Assembly: GCA_946886855.1 (NCBI GenBank)
Contig: CAMPJJ010000017.1
Span: forward strand, 7,453-71,452
Direction of reading: 5' to 3'
Length of the DNA: 64,000 nt
Source of the DNA: an uncultured Roseateles sp.
Lineage (GTDB): Bacteria; Pseudomonadota; Gammaproteobacteria; Burkholderiales; Burkholderiaceae
The translations under genes and the position numbers were made by a program. Below, in pieces: positions 63,944 to 64,000 of this stretch. The notes beneath the pieces were generated by a model. It was not told the DNA's origin, did not search any database, and worked only from the letters and a program-made list of their open reading frames with translations. The first letter of the stretch is position 1; every line of letters begins with the position of its first letter.

Positions 63944-64000
63944 TTGGCGATCTCAAGCCTGAACCGCAACACCGAGTTATTGAATTGACCCAGAGGGCCG

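Noticed and set aside
63251..63988. Plus-strand frame of 245 codons opposite the last hypothetical gene
   Set aside because: Cys/Arg/Ser-rich and irregular; the minus-strand product has a more protein-like composition.

Overview
The window is GC-rich, gene-dense bacterial chromosome and looks like a betaproteobacterium of the order Burkholderiales, near Roseateles/Mitsuaria. The signs are an orphan Bug-type solute-binding protein, a PEP-CTERM protein, a ubiE/DUF971 pair, a ugpBAEC-ugpQ operon, a Fur-controlled hemP/hmu locus, and TonB receptors next to SapC and tryptophan-halogenase-like genes. This assignment is inference from gene content. I see no tRNA, rRNA, CRISPR array, insertion sequence or prophage.

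Layout. 1-5259 (minus): operon of four small secreted two-cysteine proteins, a secreted SpvB/FG-GAP protein and the 5' end of another secreted protein cut by the window edge. 5499-12433 (plus): LacI regulator, then a sugar ABC importer with a GH1 beta-glucosidase. 12707-19292: TonB receptor, SapC, JmjC-like cupin and flavin halogenase-like protein. The same 14-base palindrome lies before the importer and before the TonB receptor, so one LacI protein probably controls both. 19402-22975: a DUF2007 protein, a membrane-anchored Gly-rich protein, a GNAT enzyme, and a TetR-reductase pair on a likely leaderless promoter. 23093-26307: Tat-exported phospholipase C with a C-terminal dockerin-like pair of calcium loops, followed at once by a cohesin-like PEP-CTERM protein. 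26476-29176: flavodoxin-fold oxidoreductase, small acidic protein, ubiE and DUF971.

29245-32350 (minus): two subtilases, one with a changed oxyanion-hole position. 32764-36819: M13 peptidase, an unknown secreted protein and a Bug protein. 37113-39044: chemoreceptor interrupted by one in-frame amber codon. 39117-43040 (minus): very large FAD/Fe-S dehydrogenase. 43409-48510: ugpBAEC-ugpQ uptake of glycerol-3-phosphate and its diesters. 48553-52556 (minus): GNAT, MFS exporter with a candidate 28-codon leader peptide, and gamma-glutamyltransferase. 52743-53015: Lys/His/Ala-rich secreted protein.

53177-62979 is an iron and haem region. bfd and bfr (minus) lie beside a run of hemP, hmuR, hmuS, hmuT, hmuU, hmuV, tonB and a DUF2325 gene (plus), with Fur-box-like sites at both bfd and hemP. 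The last kilobase changes character and carries one unrecognised minus-strand gene. The two most unusual loci are the small-protein/SpvB operon at the left end and the dockerin-phospholipase/cohesin-like pair near 25 kb.
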